A stretch of 64,000 nt of DNA from Nageia nagi (Eukaryota > Pinophyta): assembly GCA_050084985.1 (NCBI GenBank), contig JBITNC010000001.1, forward strand, positions 32,426,001 to 32,490,000, in the 5' to 3' direction. Both the position numbers and the translations under genes were made by a program. The notes under the pieces are model-generated. The model was not told where the DNA came from. It saw nothing but the letters and a program-made list of their open reading frames with translations, and searched no databases. Positions 58,573 through 64,000 of this stretch are shown here, one piece after another (the stretch's first letter is position 1; every line of letters starts with the position of its first letter).

Positions 58573-60550
58573 TAATGCTTACTATAAATTTGTACTAAAC
58601 TAAGTAGGAACAAATTTTAGAGAAGTATCATAACATACAATGATAAATTACCAACCAAGAATTCATACCATTTATAATATTTCATAATCCTTAACTCCTT
58701 GAAGCAATTAAATTAAATTGTAAGAAAGAATTACTTCTAAATGATAAGCCATTCTAATAAGTGATGGTTTAAATATAAGAAGGGGTTTCTATACAAGGTT
58801 TTCAACCAAATACAAATCCTAAATTATAACAAAAATTTGCTTACATCAAATAGGATTCAAACATTCAAGATTTACCCTTTCTATATTAAATAGACTTCAT
58901 GGCATTACTACAAATCTCATTTGTAGTGATGGCGTATCTCTTCTACAAATTGAAACAAAACTATAACCCTAAGATCACTACTAATTTACTATAGATTGAG
59001 GGTTCTATTAATTGCATTATTCTATAAATATGCTAACCTAATTTGCTTATTTCTAAATTAAACTAAGGTTTTTAGTTAGTCAAGGTTTATATAGAGTACA
59101 TTTTCTAATTGAGTCTCAATACATGGAGGAATATTATAATCCCTATGAAACCCTAACATAACTTATACTAGTTCAAAATCAACTAAATACAAAACCCTAA
59201 ACTAAAATCATGCTTGAACATAATTTTATTTAGGTTAGAACGACCCTTATTAGGAAAAATAAAGCAAGAATGGTTATAAAACCATTTATTATTCACAACA
59301 CACCCTATTTTAAACTATATAAAAATTGAATAAACATAAGGTCTAAATTGCATATTTCAGGATGAAATTTAGGGTTACAAATTTCTTTTATTTAAATATA
59401 AAGAAAAATATAGAAAATATATATGTTTACTTCATAATCCCTAACTTGGGTATTCTATAAATCCTATCCAAATGAACACAACCAAATTAGTTTATACAAG
59501 AAGGATTTACATTACTCAAAATGAGGAAGGAGAAAGCATTTACTTCATCAAATTACAAAATCACTATAACCTCAAACCTTAGTATCAAATCTTCTTGAAA
59601 ATGCTCCTTGTTTCATTGCCTCACAGAGATCTCTTCAACCTGATTTACACTTCCTTGGTCCACCCTTAACCTAGCAATAAAAGAGAGCACGTTCCTAAGA
59701 AAGGAAACCTACAAACTATTTATAAGAAGAAAAAACTTATGGTAGCTTTGTAGAGTATTAACCAGTGCTTTCTTTCTATATAGATTACCAATATATCTAT
59801 TTAATATAATTTAAATATGCAATATAAGTTCTATCAATCGATGTAAGGTATCCTACATTGTTGATTACATAACAAGATGTTTTAATCTTAATGATGGATC
59901 TCACTTGTTAGTGTATACATATAAATCCTACATAGGAGTCAAGCATAAGTAATCCAACTATTAAGAAATAGTAATGTATTAGATAAACATAAGGCTTGCA
60001 TAAAGTTAATTAAGTTTAGCTTAGCTTCCAACATATTGTAGTTCATAATATTTATATTAAAAAAGTGATAAAATTCTTACTTTAGTATTGGATATTTTAC
60101 CCTTGAGGAGTGGCTATGTAGGATGAGATGCTTTTATTAGATTTGAGACATTGTTCCCTTCAATAAGTTTGCTATAAGCAATTATAAGCTGCAAATTATG
60201 ATGGTGATACTAGACTTCTATGCTCTTAATTGTATTTGTGATATGAATTTACTTTTTGATAGCTTCTTTACAAAGTCTTTCAAAGTTTCTTACTCTTTTT
60301 TTTTAAATAATGCAATAGTTATAATTTTTTTATAATCTATATTTTATCCAACAATTCAATTATTTTATATATCACCTTGAAATTGATGTTTTTTTTACCT
60401 ATTTTTATAAATGATTTATGTTAAAATCTTATATCTTAAACATACTTAAAAAAAAAAAAAAACTTAACATTGTTAATAGATTGAATAGTTTAATTTTGTA
60501 AATCAACTATTTTTACCTCAATTAATAAAGGCATACAGCTCTATACTGAA
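58573..60550. other. Non-coding intergenic DNA
   Basis: About 2 kb, AT-rich, with no readable protein domain. I see no feature I can name; it may be decayed repeat sequence. It separates the repeat block from the 3' end of the transporter gene. Confidence 0.5.
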
Positions 60551-60559
60551 ATGTAGTGA

Positions 60560-60565
60560 TTTATT
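60560..60565 (-). terminator. Possible poly(A) signal of the transporter gene
   Basis: The minus strand reads AATAAA, 234 bases downstream of the stop codon. Such hexamers are frequent by chance in AT-rich DNA, so this is only a candidate. Confidence 0.3.
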
Positions 60566-60798
60566 TATCTTAAATTTATTTGATAACGTAAGAGAACAAG
60601 TAACCCCATTTGCTCGTTAGTGTGTCTAAAACTTTTAGAAATTACATTTGGAGGAGAAGAGGGTGACGTCTATCTATAACTAACATTTTGCATGCTAAAG
60701 CAGGTATTATGATCCCTTTATATATTTGGAGCTTCCAGTCATCTTAATCAGGTTGTCTGTGAGAATTTGACAAACCAATTTCGAAGTACAGCCCCCTC

Positions 60799-63700
60799 TT
60801 AAGTACTTGTCACCGGATCATCATGATGAGATGGCAGTGACTGTTTGCCGGTCAACACATCCTTCTGCCTCACTTGTTTGTAAGTATATCCCTGAGCCAC
60901 ATAACCATAAAAGACCAGGTTGAAAGCACTTAAAACAGCAATTAGCCAATAGAAATAGTCCAAGTGGCATCTATTAATATTGTTGTCAAACCACCCTTTA
61001 TGTTTTCCCCCACTGCTAGTGATTTTATCTGTGATGGTGATGATGAGACTGCTGAGAAAACTTGCGACCCCAACACCACTCAAATAGAATGCAAGACCCA
61101 AACTTCTCATGCTATCAGGGACTTGATCATAAAAGTACTCTTGTAGTCCTACAACGGCTAATACATCTCCTAAACCATTTAGAACATATTGTGGAATAAG
61201 CCAAAAGATACTCATAGGGATTGTGGTTTTTGGGCTGTCAACAAGGCCATGTATTTTGCTTACATTTAATCTCTTGGATTCCACCAATGCTGCTGTTATC
61301 ATTCCTATGATGGATACGAACATGCCACTCCCGATTCTTTGGTGGAAGGTGATGCCCCTTTTGTTCCCGGTTATGCGTCTTGCCATGGGAACGAAGTACT
61401 TGTCATATAGGGCAACAAAGATGAGTATCGAGAGGACTGAAAAAGCTAATAGGGAGGCTGGTGGGATCTGAATGGTCCAATCCTTGGCCAACCTTCTGTC
61501 CATGGACTTACCTTGCTTTACGTAGAATGTGGTGGTCTGGGCGATGGTGACTCCAAACATGAGGCAGGAAAGCCATATGGGAACCATCCTTAGGAGGAGT
61601 TTCACTTCCTCTACTTGAGTTACCGTACATGGAGGAGGAAACTTTCTGTGAGCTTGAATCCTTGATTGGGTCGTAGCACTTTCATATTCAAGTGGAGGGG
61701 AATCCATAATAGCTGCCTTGTCTAGGAACCTGATTCAAAATTTCAAGGGAGTTAACATAAAGATGTCAAATTTGTAGTTAATATATCATAATTATAGAAA
61801 GAAAGGAACCAAAAGAGCATGTAGAACAAAGGTTCTGGTGAACAAGGAATTGTATCGAAACTGACAAATTTAGTTTTAGCAAAAGCCATATTCTTCAATT
61901 GAGTTCCAAGCCGCAAAAGTAGTGGTCTGAAAGAGATGGAACTTAATTTTAGTTCAACTTTTTCGTACGTATGCATAAGAATAAAGTTGTACATCCATAG
62001 ATTTGTCATTTTAATGGTTACTTTAAATTGTTCATATAAATTAAGGAAGACATAGAGATCTATATTTGTCACAATAGAAGGGATATTGCAGCCTCACAAA
62101 GTTCCCCATGTTTTAGTCATTCAGATGCTTATTCAACGATCTTGATAGAGACCTGCTACAGCTCACAAGAGAGGACTATTGACAATGGAAGATGACCTTA
62201 AACTTAAGATGATTTGGTTAAAAGGCCTGATTTATTATTATGAGTTGCATAAGAGTCTTAAAAAATTTAGGGTTGTACAAATTTCGAACTAATAGATCAA
62301 AGGCAAGTTTACACTAATCGATAAAGAGAGGCAAAAGCAAACAGAGCATGGTTGTCAAAAGGAAAAACAGCTTACTTGTAATTATCGGTATGTGACAGCA
62401 GTCTTTGCCCATGCTTCACGGACTCCACATCCCAAACCTCGTAGAACAGGCCCACATCTGAAGGGAGACTCCTATTTCTATTCCGGAAAGCAGCAATAAA
62501 AACTTTTGCTATACTAACGATGGGACTGCTAGCAGGAATCTTGTGTCTGTAAAAGGGTGTTCCATACACAAACAAAACAATGGACACCAGCATGGCAAAA
62601 GTAGGGATCCCAAATCCAAGTCCCCAACTCACATTATCCTGTATGTATATAACAACTGTCACTGAAAACAGAACACCACCTGAGATCCCAAAAAACCACC
62701 AATTGAAGAAGGATGCCTTTTTAATCTTCTCATCTTCGTCTTGTTCATCAAATTGATCTGCACCAAATGCTTGAAGAGACGGCTTATGGCCACCGGTGCC
62801 AAAAGATATCAAGTACAAGGCCAGGAAGAAGATGCCAATCTGTTCAGGGGTTGCCTTAGTGGTACATATAACATTGATCTTTTCACATTGAGGGGGTCTC
62901 AGGACAGGAAGGGATACTGAAAGTGTGAGCAAAATTAATCCCTGTAAATTCAAAAACATCAATGACCATGATTCTGTATTGAATTCCGTATCTCATTACA
63001 TTACACACATATATCTATAAACATATACGGATTTAGATATACTGGTCTATCCATTTCGTTTATATTGTTTTGTACAATTGGAAAATTCTTGACGAAATCC
63101 TACCAAAAGAAAATTTAAAATCAACGTTTCAAATCATATTCAATCTCTGTATATTCTAATATATAAATATACAGTAATTCAGTTCAATACTCTCTATATA
63201 TGTGTTATTTTTCATTGACTATATATCCACTGCATTTCATTATCCACGTTCTCCTTAAGAGGAGTCAATAGGCTTTCTTGGATTATTTATATACAGTAAC
63301 TAATTATTAGGCTGTTTTCTTCATGCCCTCAAGACAAGTTTCAAGAATCAAGAGATTCAATAGATGTTGGAAATTCGAAACCATGTCCTGAAACAATAGG
63401 AACAATCCAATGGACCAACTAAACTACACTCACGGTAGAGTACACAAACGATTAAAAAATCTAAGAATTACCCTCTTTGAAACAGGTATTAACAAAAGGG
63501 AAAGGGAAAGGTTTTTTAACATTTACAAGAGACCAACATAAATCTATAGAACATGCTCTTCCATTAGTAACGTGTTTCGAAGCAATGTATGTCTGAAGTG
63601 GAAAAGAATTATAGATGAAACCTGTACCGTAACATGGTAAAAAGTGTTTCAAACAATTGAATATACCTTGTAATTTAATGTTCCTGAGTGTGAACACACT

Positions 63701-64000
63701 GGATACGGTTTTTTTTTCCAATGTGTTCGGCTTTTCACATGCTGACACTTGCACTTACGAATTTGATCATGACAAAATTCTATCCCACTCAATTGAATCC
63801 AACTTTTTGTTAACATAATACTTTTCATCGCATTAGGAGGAGGATTTAGTAAAAACATGACTCCAAAAGAACCTAAAAGCCCCAAAAAGTCAAAAACCTT
63901 ATGTATGTTATACGATGCAATATGTTTGTCACACCTACCAAGAGATATATAAGTGAAGAGATGAAGACCATCCAATAGCGGCCACAATATGCGTCTGCTA
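60799..64000 (-). CDS. NRT1/PTR family (NPF) transporter, 5' end outside window
   Basis: Proton-coupled membrane transporter of the major facilitator superfamily (nitrate, peptides or other small solutes; substrate not predictable). Exons on the minus strand: 63939-64000 (partial), 62376-62941, 60799-61729; introns 62942-63938 and 61730-62375 start GT and end AG. The joined frame stays open for about 518 codons. Visible signatures: ADAYCGRYW (exon 1), the PTR-type LQAFGADQFDEQ and FFNWWFFGISGG (exon 2), FLDKAAI at the start of exon 3, CTVTQVEEVKLLLRMVPIW, and several hydrophobic membrane segments to the end (HHDDPVTST). NPF proteins are usually 550-650 residues, so roughly 60-100 residues with the first helices and the ExxER motif lie beyond the right edge. 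The sequence is closest in feel to NPF5-type members (inference). No frameshift or internal stop is visible; probably a functional gene. Confidence 0.93.

Noticed and set aside
63461-63987. Minus-strand frames of 97 and 112 codons upstream of the NPF exon 2
   Set aside because: They read intron sequence in the wrong frame; only the first 62 bases at the right edge translate as NPF, in another frame.

Overview
The window looks like a piece of a large, repeat-rich plant nuclear genome. It is very AT-rich and almost entirely nested LTR retrotransposons (Ty1/copia and Ty3/gypsy types). Only one host gene is recognisable, an intron-containing NRT1/PTR-family (NPF) transporter running off the right edge. 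A conifer or other gymnosperm is my best guess, because of the very low gene density and because a captured PPR fragment resembles the repeats common in gymnosperm PPR proteins. That assignment is an inference.

Layout, left to right. 1-602 and 9128-~11.1 kb are the two halves of an old gypsy element (F, minus strand: protease at left, gag at right). It was split by a young Ty1/copia element A (608-9122, minus strand) that has a perfect 5-bp target duplication, two 430-bp LTRs differing at 5 sites, PBS, PPT, gag and a lightly damaged pol. A's long leader holds a fragment of a host PPR gene. 11.1-14.4 kb is decayed repeat DNA ending in a polypurine tract. 14.4-18.7 kb holds a decayed copia element G (plus strand) with two LTR copies and an RT broken into two pieces. 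Its RT was hit by a second copia element B (18667-26375, minus strand), an older relative of A. B's right LTR is cut by the first LTR of gypsy-type element C (26376-33529, minus strand; gag present, pol not found, internal tandem arrays). C's right LTR is in turn cut by gypsy element D.

D (33530-50614, minus strand) is the most interesting element. It reads gag, protease, an extra RNase H, RT with its own RNase H remnant, integrase, and then a long additional coding region in the position of an env gene but with a Pro/Ser/Thr-rich and coiled-coil character. The extra RNase H is split by a plus-strand chromovirus-like gypsy element H (41577-47367). 50615-57665 is element E, with LTR pieces at both ends, a gag zinc-knuckle remnant and no visible pol. 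57666-58572 is a diverged LTR related to C. 58573-60.5 kb shows nothing coding.

60799-64000 carries the NPF transporter gene (minus strand), with its 5' part outside the window. Three exons with canonical splice sites encode about 518 residues.

The order of insertion can be read from who interrupts whom: F before A; G before B before C; D before H. I see no tRNA, rRNA or CRISPR array.
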